Position numbers and translations under genes: made by a program. Shown here piece after piece: positions 24,044 through 33,400 of a stretch of DNA of 33,754 nt. Position 1 is the first letter of the stretch. Each line of letters begins with the position of its first letter. The DNA comes from Bacteroidales bacterium (GTDB taxonomy: Bacteria > Bacteroidota > Bacteroidia > Bacteroidales > Tenuifilaceae): contig DQHR01000033.1 in NCBI GenBank assembly GCA_003531155.1, positions 92,266-126,019 of the forward strand, given 5' to 3'. The notes under the pieces are model-generated. The model saw nothing but the letters and a program-made list of their open reading frames with translations, was not told the DNA's origin and ran no database searches.

Positions 24044-24397
24044 ATGGAAGAAAATCCTTTTATCCCGATTATTGCGATTCTATCGACATTTGGAACCATG
24101 TTTGGTTTGGTTTTTTACTACCTACACACTCGTAATAAGCAACGTCTAGCTATGCTTGAAAAGGGTGTCGACCCAAAAACTTTTTGCCCAAAGCCTACTG
24201 CTAATAAATACGCATCGCTTAAATGGAGCCTATTACTAATTGGTGTTGCATTGGGATTGTTCTTTGCTTCAGTATTAGATAAAGCAACTGACCTCGAAGA
24301 GGGTGCTCAGTTTGCAATGGTTCTATTCTTTGGAGGTTTAGGATTGCTGGTTTACTACTTTATCATACGCAAGAATGATAAAGACGGAGATTTATAA
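24044..24397 (+). CDS. small inner-membrane protein (DUF6249-like)
   Basis: 117 residues with three predicted membrane segments (about 5-27, 61-79 and 88-108). The middle loop holds a short basic/amphipathic helix (HTRNKQRLAMLEKGVDPK). The pattern NKQRLAMLEKG followed by two C-terminal helices is what I know from DUF6249-type proteins that sit directly before ECF sigma factors in Bacteroidota. The gene overlaps the sigma factor gene by 23 bases, indicating coupling. A role in sensing or in the sigma/anti-sigma circuit is inferred from position only. Confidence 0.7.
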   Translation: MEENPFIPIIAILSTFGTMFGLVFYYLHTRNKQRLAMLEKGVDPKTFCPKPTANKYASLKWSLLLIGVALGLFFASVLDKATDLEEGAQFAMVLFFGGLGLLVYYFIIRKNDKDGDL

Positions 24398-24956
24398 ACT
24401 CTCCGACGAGGAGCTTATAACTCTTGTCGTAAAAAATCATCCCCATGCCATGTCGTGCATTGTTGATAGGTATAAGGGGATGGTTTTTACACTTTCATTT
24501 CGTATTCTAAAAAACCAACTCGACGCCGAGGAGGCTGCTCAGGATAGTTTTATAAAAGCATTTAACTCAATTAGTTCTTTTAGGTTCGACTGTAAATTCT
24601 CAACTTGGCTTTATCGAATATGCTATAATAATGCCGTTTCAAAATCGAGAGGATTCAAGCCTATTCAGATAGATGTAGATACAAAGTACGATTTACAAGT
24701 CGATTCAGCAAACGCTCTCGATAGCCTATCGGCTAAAGATAGAGCAAAGTTCTTAAACAAAGCGATGGAGTCGCTTGAGTCGGAGGAATCAGCATTACTT
24801 ACCCTCTACTATGTCGATGGTGAGAGTGTAAGCGATATCTCCTCAATAACAAATCTTTCGGAATCGAACGTTAAGGTTAAACTCCATAGGGCTCGAAAGC
24901 ATCTTTACTCGCTGTTAAATGTTTTACTTAAGGAAGAGGTTTCAATGTTACTTTAA
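24375..24956 (+). CDS. ECF-type RNA polymerase sigma factor
   Basis: 193 residues. Region 2 (about 10-80) shows HAMSCIVDRYKGMVFTLSFRIL, DAEEAAQDSFIKAFNSISSF and KFSTWLYRICYNNAVSKSR, which is the -10-recognition helix. Region 4 (about 125-180) shows ALLTLYYVDGESVSDISSITNLSESNVKVKLHRARKHL, the helix-turn-helix for the -35 element. The linker between them is short, as in ECF factors. The start overlaps the small membrane protein gene, and a putative anti-sigma gene follows 12 bases later. The signal and target promoters are not evident. Confidence 0.93.
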   Translation: MIKTEIYKLSDEELITLVVKNHPHAMSCIVDRYKGMVFTLSFRILKNQLDAEEAAQDSFIKAFNSISSFRFDCKFSTWLYRICYNNAVSKSRGFKPIQIDVDTKYDLQVDSANALDSLSAKDRAKFLNKAMESLESEESALLTLYYVDGESVSDISSITNLSESNVKVKLHRARKHLYSLLNVLLKEEVSMLL

Positions 24957-24968
24957 TACGCAAACAAA

Positions 24969-25373
24969 ATGAACGAAGATTTTAATATTGAAAAGAATGA
25001 CCTTGATCTAATTGATCCTTGGTTATCGAAAAACCTAATTATTACTCAGGTTGAACTTCCTCTTGATTTCACAAAAAAAGTAATAGAGAAAATTGAAATT
25101 CAGCCTAACCCCTTAAGCGGCTCCCCTATATTTTGGATACTTATTACAATTCCTTGCATAATGCTATTATGGCTTATATCCTACGCTCTAGGAAGTGTTG
25201 ATAGCCACTATTTAAACTTTATCCCAAAAATTAGCAGCGAAATATCAATTTATACCTTAAGCAAATACGTATTGATGATTACTCTTGCAGGCTTGTTCTT
25301 CATTGGGATCGATTACTACATCAGCAAAAGGTTGTTGCACAAGGAATCATTCTTTGGCTTTATTTTGGTTTAG
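24969..25373 (+). CDS. putative anti-sigma factor, two-TM membrane protein
   Basis: 134 residues. An acidic cytoplasmic N-terminus of about 50 residues (LDLIDPWLSKNL, PLDFTKKVIEKIE) precedes two membrane helices (about 54-74 and 98-117). The N-terminal helix could clamp the sigma factor, as in small anti-sigma proteins; there is no HxxxCxxC zinc motif. The assignment rests on its position just after the ECF sigma gene and on topology. Its end is 5 bases from the convergent large outer-membrane gene. Confidence 0.6.
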   Translation: MNEDFNIEKNDLDLIDPWLSKNLIITQVELPLDFTKKVIEKIEIQPNPLSGSPIFWILITIPCIMLLWLISYALGSVDSHYLNFIPKISSEISIYTLSKYVLMITLAGLFFIGIDYYISKRLLHKESFFGFILV

Positions 25374-25378
25374 CCCAA

Positions 25379-28300
25379 TTAAAATATTGCCCGAACCTCC
25401 ATGCTACCCGTATGAACTACATTTCCAGTGGAAATGTATCGGCCGTTATATCCAATGTTCATTTCGAAGTAAGTTGATATTTTTCGTTTATAACTTAACT
25501 CCCATGTTGCATTATTGCCCGGCTTAAATCCTCTAAGAAACTCGTACTCTAAAGGCGTCCCTAAATCGCCTTTAAAATCAACCTTCGAAAGGTTTAATCT
25601 GATGTTTAACCAAGATTTACGCCTTAAGCTATAGCTAATTTCGGCTGATGCAGTTTGCAGTTTATTTTCTTCAACGCCTAAAACATTATTTGCGTGTTCG
25701 TACTCGTAACCAATCTCAGCATTAAAACCAAAAATAGTAGAATATCGAATATTTACTGATGGAGTATTTCGTATTATATCGTGGTTTCGCTTTTTAAAAA
25801 ATTCCGAATTCAGTACTTTTTTGTTATACAAATAATTTAGTCTCATGCTTAATGTAGATGAAAGGGCAAACCACATATTTATCTGATTACTCTTCACACG
25901 TCCAATCTCGTAGCCATTAGCTTGAATTTGTTTCATTACCGACCCGCTTTTAACCCACTCTAGTCCAAAAATTCTGCTAAACCGATTGTATGCGATTGAG
26001 TTTCTATAGTTCTCGTTAATACTAACCAAACTTGAATCGTAAACATCATTCATTAGAGGATTTATTGATTTTGAAAAATCAGCATAGCTGTTTTTTTGCC
26101 TAACACTATATGAAAATTGATTCGAAAATTTCTTTACAAATTGGCAAACCAAACATGTATCTCTAATAATATTTTCGGCTCTGGCATCAAGTTGCAGGCT
26201 TAATGCACTATTGTTTACAGTTATATAATCGCTGGTTGGAAGATTTATCCGTATGAACTTTGCCTCATCCTTAAATGTAGCAGCCTCGAATTCATCCAGC
26301 TCTTTAACGCCATTGGCGTTATAATCGTTCCATTTATAAATTCCCTGCCCTGCTGGCACTTCAATATAGTAAAATTGATATTTAGGCTCTAGCCCATTTC
26401 CTACCTCATATCCCAAGTTTGATGTTATAAAGCCCTTACCCAAAACAAAAAAGTATTCTAATCTGCCTAATAGTGTATTCTCTTTTTTAACTGTTTTTGA
26501 AAGAGTTGTATCTACTGGATTAAAGATACGATAACCCGCAAACAGGTTAAGTCGGCTATTCTGATTTTTAGAAAGATGTGCTTTAAGCCCGAAATCCTGT
26601 GAATATGAGTATAACCTTAAAAGGCTGTCGAGCGATTTCCAATCTTTACGGTACTTATACGATAAGCTAACCATTCGAGGAAACGAATCGGGTAAACCAA
26701 CTGAAATTTCCGATTGTACCCATCGAAAAGTACTTGGCAGTAGTTTTTTTGAATTAACCGATTGTTGTTTATTATCTTCACCATCAAGGGTAATTGCACA
26801 AACAATTCTATTTGCAGTTACATCTGCATTATACCTAAAGCGATTAAATGTTGATGTTTTAGTTGAATCCGAGGATATTACATTTGCAAACTCAATCTTA
26901 TTCCCAAAACTTGATGAACTGAATCCGCCATCAATACTGTTCTTAAACCCCTTATAATCATTAGCAATTCTTAGACCATGAGTTTTACCCAAAACCGACC
27001 ATCGCTTTGAGCGATAGCCAAATCCTCCGGATATCTCTTTTTCATCGCCGCCAGTTACTGGTTTACTAATATTCCAATCGCGCTCAAATTCAACAGGTCG
27101 ATATCGATCAACATAGCTGAAATTTGCTGATGTAGCGACTCCATCTCCAAATATCCAAAATCGTCGTAGTGAGTCTTTAGCTAAATTCTTAGTAAACTCT
27201 AATTGAATTGCCTGACCTACATCATTACCCTTATCAATCGAAGCAAATGTATTTACATCGTTCCGGCTAAATGAAATTTCAGATTTGATAAAGTCTTCCT
27301 TCCCAAAAAAACGTTCAGCCTGAATAGAAACCATCTGCTTACGCTTAGGAGTTACGAGATTCCTAACAGGTTCATAACTTCCCGATGGATTCCCATTAAT
27401 AGGAGCAACCCAATCGTAAACTCTCCCATTCGCGCTACTATATCGAGGGATATAATTTCCTTTGCCCTCACCTAGAAATGTGAAATTAAGTACAAAATGT
27501 GATGTTACAGAATTAGTCGATTGCTTAAAAATCTTATAAGTTATAGTATTTACAGTGGTGTCGCGTTTCTCATACATTATTTTATCGGGATTGTAAGCCA
27601 TTGAGTCGACTTGAGGGACGAATGCCTGATCAATTTTGTCTCCAACATTCTTGAGTAACTCAATCTGTTGGCTATCCATATTTTGATCAATTGGCTGATT
27701 TTTGCTATCCTGCTCAGAGAAAGCTTCAACTCTAAGGGTTGTTCTTCCTATCCGCTGTTCAACACCCGATGTAACAATAAACCGGGCATAGCTGCGTTCG
27801 GTATACTCAAACTCAATGCTGATTCTACTATTCCCAGTAATTCGCATCATTGGAGTAAAGTTAAGCTCCGCAGTATTGTAATCGATTGTGTAATGGTTTG
27901 TTTCGCCACGAGTTAGCAACTTGCCATCAACGTAAACCCTTTCACTGCCGGCTATTATAACAATGTAAGTCACTCTCTCGGCTCCATTCAACTTATATGG
28001 CCCTTGATTCCCTTCAACCCCAATAAAAGTGTTTCGAGCAAAACGTCCTTTTGCTGCAGACGCTGCTCCATGAATAATAGTTGTATCACCACTTGAAAAA
28101 TAATTATTGCTGATTAAAAGAGCCAATCCCTGTACTTTTCTGTTGTATTGCAAGAAACTTTCGCCCCTCGATTGCAACTCAACATCACCTGCTTGTACCT
28201 CGAAAGTAGGAGTATACGCTCTCAGATAAATCCTGTCGAATTCCTCTAATCGTTGGGTATTACCTTGCGGCTGGAATGGAATCGATTTATCAGAAATTGC

Positions 28301-28834
28301 CCCTTCAATTTTGATATGATTATCAATCTCACCGCTTATCTGAAGATTTAAATCTGAATTTACTACAACATCCTGATTATTTCCAAAGGTAATTCCTCTC
28401 GAAATACTTCCAGATGCCTCTATATTATCACCAAATGGCTTCCTTTGTTGAGAGTTAATAATATACTTAGGTCTATCGTACCCCATCAAGCTATCGGCAG
28501 AAATTAATTTGTTAATATCCTTATGATAATACTGTTTTGAGAATGAAAGGGGAAACACCCTATAAATAATCTTTATCCCATCAATCCACGATTCTTTAAA
28601 TCCATCGTTAAAAATTATCGTTGCGTTTGAGTAGTTTACTTTGTAATAAACTGAATCGAGCAGGCGCCCAGAACTATCAAAAACTACAACCGAATTTGGG
28701 ATAATACTCAATGTATCGAGCCTGATAGTATCTGAAACCTCTGAGTATCTCTTAAGCCTCATATTACTATAAGGTTGTGCAAATACCCCAACGCCTATCA
28801 ATAAGAAAAATAGTATTTGGATTGCTCGATACAA
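25379..28834 (-). CDS. very large outer-membrane beta-barrel-like protein of unknown function
   Basis: 1151 residues, starting at a TTG (28834); the frame has no ATG or GTG before its upstream stop. The start is supported by an immediate signal peptide, YRAIQILFFLLIGVGVFAQ. Early blocks include SISRGITFGNNQDVVVNSDLNLQISGEI and QAGDVELQSRGESFLQYNRKVQGLAL. Then come several hundred residues of alternating aromatic/polar strands. An acidic YNANGVKELDEFEAA loop could bind Ca2+. The end, GSMEVRAIF, has the terminal Phe typical of outer-membrane barrels. It is not a TonB-dependent receptor, since no plug is seen. I recall similar long proteins in Bacteroidota without a defined role. It may be a translocon or surface-assembly component; this is a guess. 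Confidence 0.65.
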   Translation of the reverse strand: MYRAIQILFFLLIGVGVFAQPYSNMRLKRYSEVSDTIRLDTLSIIPNSVVVFDSSGRLLDSVYYKVNYSNATIIFNDGFKESWIDGIKIIYRVFPLSFSKQYYHKDINKLISADSLMGYDRPKYIINSQQRKPFGDNIEASGSISRGITFGNNQDVVVNSDLNLQISGEIDNHIKIEGAISDKSIPFQPQGNTQRLEEFDRIYLRAYTPTFEVQAGDVELQSRGESFLQYNRKVQGLALLISNNYFSSGDTTIIHGAASAAKGRFARNTFIGVEGNQGPYKLNGAERVTYIVIIAGSERVYVDGKLLTRGETNHYTIDYNTAELNFTPMMRITGNSRISIEFEYTERSYARFIVTSGVEQRIGRTTLRVEAFSEQDSKNQPIDQNMDSQQIELLKNVGDKIDQAFVPQVDSMAYNPDKIMYEKRDTTVNTITYKIFKQSTNSVTSHFVLNFTFLGEGKGNYIPRYSSANGRVYDWVAPINGNPSGSYEPVRNLVTPKRKQMVSIQAERFFGKEDFIKSEISFSRNDVNTFASIDKGNDVGQAIQLEFTKNLAKDSLRRFWIFGDGVATSANFSYVDRYRPVEFERDWNISKPVTGGDEKEISGGFGYRSKRWSVLGKTHGLRIANDYKGFKNSIDGGFSSSSFGNKIEFANVISSDSTKTSTFNRFRYNADVTANRIVCAITLDGEDNKQQSVNSKKLLPSTFRWVQSEISVGLPDSFPRMVSLSYKYRKDWKSLDSLLRLYSYSQDFGLKAHLSKNQNSRLNLFAGYRIFNPVDTTLSKTVKKENTLLGRLEYFFVLGKGFITSNLGYEVGNGLEPKYQFYYIEVPAGQGIYKWNDYNANGVKELDEFEAATFKDEAKFIRINLPTSDYITVNNSALSLQLDARAENIIRDTCLVCQFVKKFSNQFSYSVRQKNSYADFSKSINPLMNDVYDSSLVSINENYRNSIAYNRFSRIFGLEWVKSGSVMKQIQANGYEIGRVKSNQINMWFALSSTLSMRLNYLYNKKVLNSEFFKKRNHDIIRNTPSVNIRYSTIFGFNAEIGYEYEHANNVLGVEENKLQTASAEISYSLRRKSWLNIRLNLSKVDFKGDLGTPLEYEFLRGFKPGNNATWELSYKRKISTYFEMNIGYNGRYISTGNVVHTGSMEVRAIF

Positions 28835-29003
28835 ACGAATAATGGTTTGAGTGGTAAAAGCACTAAGATAGTTCTAATTTTAAAAGTTGATAAAGTTTGG
28901 ATTTGTAAGCCTTTAATACAGATACATCGTCTTAAATAACAATGATTTAAGAATTATTAAACGATTTTGCAAAAGAAATATTGTGAATATTGAGTACAGC
29001 AAG

Positions 29004-29011
29004 TAAATTTA
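29004..29011 (+). promoter_or_regulatory. candidate -7 box for waaA
   Basis: TAAATTTA matches TAnnTTTG in all but the last position. TTG at 28981-28983 lies about 20 bases upstream as a -33 element. It is 19 bases before the waaA start. Confidence 0.3.
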
Positions 29012-29029
29012 CAACCTAAATACAATCAA

Positions 29030-30259
29030 ATGGTATTTCTATATAATTTAGGAATAAGAATCTATCAAATCCTTGTGGCAGTAGCCTCTCTCTACAATAA
29101 AAAGGCAAAACTTTTCAGGAATGGTCGTAAGGGATGGGAAAAGCGACTAAGAGAATCGATAAACAAAACGGATAGAGTTGTTTGGTTTCATTGTGCTTCG
29201 CTAGGAGAATTTGAGCAAGGTCGTCCGGTTATTGAAGCCTTCCGGTCAAAATATCCTGATATTAAAATCCTGTTAACCTTTTTTTCGCCATCGGGTTACG
29301 AAATTAGAAAAAACTATCAAGGAGCCGATTACATATGTTATCTTCCACTTGATACATATTGGAATTCAAAAAAGTTTATTGACATTGTAAATCCCATAGC
29401 CACCATTTTTGTTAAATACGAGTTTTGGTATTTTTACCTAAATGGGTTAAAGAAGAGAGGGATTCCAACCTACGTAATATCTGCAATATTCAGACCCGAA
29501 CAAGCCTTCTTCAAATGGTATGGTGGCTGGTATTGTAAATTTCTAGCAAACTTTAAGCACTTATTTGTTCAAAACGAAAAATCTAAAGAACTCCTTGCTA
29601 GTATAGGAGTTAGTAACGTAACTGTTGCAGGCGATACGCGTTTCGATAGAGTAGTTGCTAATGCAAAAGCGGCTAAAGCGATCACTTTAATTGAACAATT
29701 CGCTGGCAACTCAAAAGTTTTAGTTGCAGGGAGTACATGGCCAAAAGACGAAGAGGTTATTATTGAGCATTTTAAAACTAATCCGCATAATCTTAAACTT
29801 ATTATTGCCCCTCACGAGATTCACGAACAAGAGATTGAAAAACTAAGAAACAGTTTTGGGATAAAAACCCTTCGATATACTAAACCCGATGAGTGCAATC
29901 CTAGCGATGCTCAAGTACTTATTATCGATACAATTGGCATTCTATCATCAGTTTACAGGTATGGCCATTTCGCATACATTGGAGGAGGATTTGGAGTTGG
30001 CATTCACAATACCCTCGAAGCTGCTGTTTTTGGTATCCCTGTGGTATTTGGGCCAAACTATAGCCGTTTTCAGGAAGCTGTTGAACTAATTGAAATAGGT
30101 TCAGCTAAATCTATAACTGATTTACAAGAGTTTAATAATTCGTTGGAATTCTATATTTCATCAAATGCTGAAAGCATAAACGCTAAAAAGATTAATGAAG
30201 GCTTTTTTATAAAGAAATCGGGAGCAACAGATGAAATTTTAGATAATATTTCTTTTTAA
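29030..30259 (+). CDS. waaA: 3-deoxy-D-manno-octulosonic-acid (Kdo) transferase
   Basis: 409 residues, the normal length of WaaA/KdtA. An N-terminal membrane-anchoring segment (LYNLGIRIYQILVAVASLY) is followed by WFHCASLGEFEQGRPVIEAF, which holds the catalytic Glu (E60) of the S-x-GE motif. The GT-B donor half contains VAGSTWPKDEEVIIEHF, IIAPHEIH and IGGGFGVGIHNTLEAAVFGIPVVFGPNY. It transfers Kdo from CMP-Kdo to lipid A precursor on the inner face of the inner membrane, so the organism makes LPS. It appears monocistronic, between a minus-strand gene and a receptor gene with its own promoter. Confidence 0.96.
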   Translation: MVFLYNLGIRIYQILVAVASLYNKKAKLFRNGRKGWEKRLRESINKTDRVVWFHCASLGEFEQGRPVIEAFRSKYPDIKILLTFFSPSGYEIRKNYQGADYICYLPLDTYWNSKKFIDIVNPIATIFVKYEFWYFYLNGLKKRGIPTYVISAIFRPEQAFFKWYGGWYCKFLANFKHLFVQNEKSKELLASIGVSNVTVAGDTRFDRVVANAKAAKAITLIEQFAGNSKVLVAGSTWPKDEEVIIEHFKTNPHNLKLIIAPHEIHEQEIEKLRNSFGIKTLRYTKPDECNPSDAQVLIIDTIGILSSVYRYGHFAYIGGGFGVGIHNTLEAAVFGIPVVFGPNYSRFQEAVELIEIGSAKSITDLQEFNNSLEFYISSNAESINAKKINEGFFIKKSGATDEILDNISF

Positions 30260-30341
30260 ATTTAAACGTTTGTTTAATTTGTTTTAGACGAATTTTCTTA
30301 TTTGTTAATGAAAATTTAAAGTTTATTCTTTTTTCAAATAC

Positions 30342-30397
30342 TTGACATATTATTAACATCTACTTAATGTAATGGACGCAGTTTCCTGCTATTTTTA
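30342..30397 (+). promoter_or_regulatory. phased TTAA-type repeats and promoter of the Oar-like receptor
   Basis: TTGACA at 30342, TTAACA at 30353 and TTAATG at 30364 are exactly 11 bp apart. TATTTTTA at 30390-30397 matches the -7 box except for its last base and begins 26 bp after the third repeat. The layout equals that at 10623-10678. The ATG at 30469 would leave a leader of about 65 bases. Confidence 0.5.
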
Positions 30398-30468
30398 CAA
30401 ACGTTAATTTAAGTTAAATGCTTTACACCTAAAAATAACTTACAATTCCTAAACTAAAATCTATACCT

Positions 30469-33400
30469 ATGATTAAACAAATTCGTTTTCTAACCTTGCT
30501 TGCCATGCTGATTCTATGCTCAGTTATGGTAAATGCACAGGGGGTAACTACCTCTGGCATTAACGGAAAGGTTCTTGATGGAAATGGAGCATCAATACCT
30601 GGTGCTACAGTTGTTGCAGTTCATGAACCATCAGGGACTAGCTACGGAACAATAACCAAAGCAGATGGAAGTTACCTGCTAACTGGCCTAAGGATTGGCG
30701 GCCCTTATAAAGTATCAATCTCATTTGTGGGTTACTCACCAATAGCCTTCACGGACATTGACCTAAAATTAGGTGAATCTTATACCCTAAATGGCGAACT
30801 GAAAGAAGGATCAACTGAAATCGCTGAGCTAGTTGTAAGTGCGTCCGGTATAAATAATATGAAAAGCAATAGAGCAGGTGCTCTTACCAGCGTAAACAAG
30901 AAGATAATTGCGGTTACACCAACTGTCTCAAGAAGCATTAATGATGTTTTGCGCCTTTCTCCTCAATCAAGTACAACAAGTAATGGTTTTGCTGTTGGTG
31001 GTGGAAACTACCGTCAATCCTATGTAACTGTTGATGGGGCTGCATTTAATAACGCGTTTGGAATTGGAGCTAACTTACCCGCAAGTGGTGCCCCTATTTC
31101 ATTGGATGCTTTAGAAGAAGTAACGGTATCACTAACACCTTATGATGTTCGTCATAGTGGTTTTTTGGGCGGTGCAATCAATGCAGTTACACGCTCGGGC
31201 GATAACTCGTTTAAGGGAACTGTTTACACCTACATAAAAGGAAGTGACTACCAAGGAGATAAAGTTGGAGATTATAAACTCACAAAGCAAGATACTAAAT
31301 TCAAAACATATGGTTTGAGTATTGGTGGTCCCATTATTAAAGACAAGTTATTCTTCTTCTTTAACGGTGAATATGAGGATAACGTTAGTCCAGGTCCATC
31401 ATTTGTCCTAAGCGAAGATGGAACAACCTTTGGTACAGACAATGTGGTACGTCCAACACAAACCGATGTAGATGCAATGAAGGCATACTTGAAAACGACT
31501 TACAACTACGATCCTGGACGTATTTCAAATTATCCTTCGGAGACACCAGCGTATCGCCTAATGGCGCGTTTGGACTGGAACATTAACAAAAACAATAAAA
31601 TAAATCTTCGTTTATCGAGAACAACTTCTAAATATTCAGCCTCTCCCTCTAGTTCAACAAGCCCACTAACAGCTAATTTAATTTACCCAGGAAATGTAGG
31701 ATTAGGCATTAATGCAGGACAAGGACGTGGATCTAATTATGCAATGTATTTTGAAAGTTCTCGTTATTTCCAACAACAGAATTTCTCATCAATAGCCACT
31801 GAATTAAACTCTCGCTTGTTTGATGGAAAATTGAACAACGTACTACGTTTCACTTATTCATATCAAGATGAGCCACGTTCTTACGTAGGCGGTGCTTTCC
31901 CAACTGTAGATATTTTAAAAGATGGAGCAGCATATATGTCTTTTGGTCCAGATCCATTTACTCAAGGCAATACACGTGTTGTAAGCACTTATGTGGCTAC
32001 AGATGAAGTAACTTGGACTATGGGGTTCAATAACCTTACTGCTGGTGTTCAATATGAATATCAAAACGCTATCAATGGATTTATGCAAGGTGGAAACGGG
32101 TATTATGTATTTGCATCAATGAACGACTTTATGACTGGAGCAAAACCATCTGCATTTGGTATCACCCACTCCAACTCAACAGATTTGTCGCAATTTAAAT
32201 CTGAATTGGCTTTCAAATCATATTCGTTCTATGTGCAAGACCAAATGAATATAACTAAGAATTTCCGCCTAACCGCAGGTATTCGTTTTGAATTGCCCTC
32301 CTACCCATCAATAAAAAAGACCAACTTCAATCAGGCTTTTGCCAATTTAGATTTTGGCGGCAAAAGCTACTCAACAGCACAACTACCTGATGCAAAGTTG
32401 AGTTTCTCTCCCCGTTTAGGCTTTAATTGGGATATAACAGGTGAACGCAAATACGTGCTTCGTGGAGGAACAGGAGTGTTCACAGGTAGATTGCCTTATG
32501 TTTGGTTGGTATCAGTTGTTGGTAACTCCAATGTTGGTCAAACACAGTATTTCTACAATACAACTGCTGCTGCAACTGGCGTACAACCCGATTTTCATGC
32601 TGATGTAAAAGATCTTTTACTCGAACTCTATAACGGAAACTTTACACCAGTAACACCGACTTCGCCAGCATCTCCAACTATTCTCAGCAAGGATCTGAAA
32701 ATGCCTTCAACATGGAAAACTTCATTAGCTTTCGATACAAAGTTACCTGGAGATGTTAACTTTACGCTTGAAGGAATTTTCAATAAAGACCTTAATCCTG
32801 TTGTAATTACAAATAAAGGTTTACATGAATCTGGAACAAGGGTACTCAATCCAAATGACACACGTAAGACATATACTAATTATATAGCCAATCAGAATGC
32901 ATTCATGATTGAAAATAATAAAGAAAACAAATCTTATTATTACTCTATTACTGCTCAGGCTGCTAAAAAATTCGCTTTTGGCCTTGACTTATCACTTGCT
33001 TACACCAGAGCTAATACTAAAGCATATAGCGATGGTATTGGAGATCAGGTTACTTCTGCATTTTCCACCAACCTATTTGCTAAAAATGGTGTGAACGAAC
33101 ATGAACTTGGTTACGGAACTTTTGTTTCACCAAATCGTTTAGTAGCGTCTATTGGTTTTAAGAAAGATTATGCTAAGCATTTTTCATCGGGCATATATCT
33201 TATCTATGATGGTAGTCAACTCGGCTATGCTGGAGGATATTCATATACCCGTTACTCTTATACTATGACCAATGTTGTAGGAGACCGTGGGGCAAATAAC
33301 CTACTTTACATCCCTGCATCGCGTGCAGAATTAGAGACATGGAATTTTGCAGCTGCTGGTACATACACAGCAGCCCAACAAAGGGATGATTTTTGGGCAT

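Noticed and set aside
28932..28962. TTAA-type words before waaA that look like the phased operator
   Set aside because: Their spacing is irregular (15 and 10 bp) and no -7 box lies 26 bp after the last one.
30260..30412. Distant inverted repeat AACGTTTGT / ACAAACGTT flanking the Oar-like receptor promoter
   Set aside because: Nine bases over more than 100 bp in AT-rich DNA is within chance, and no mobile-element genes are present.
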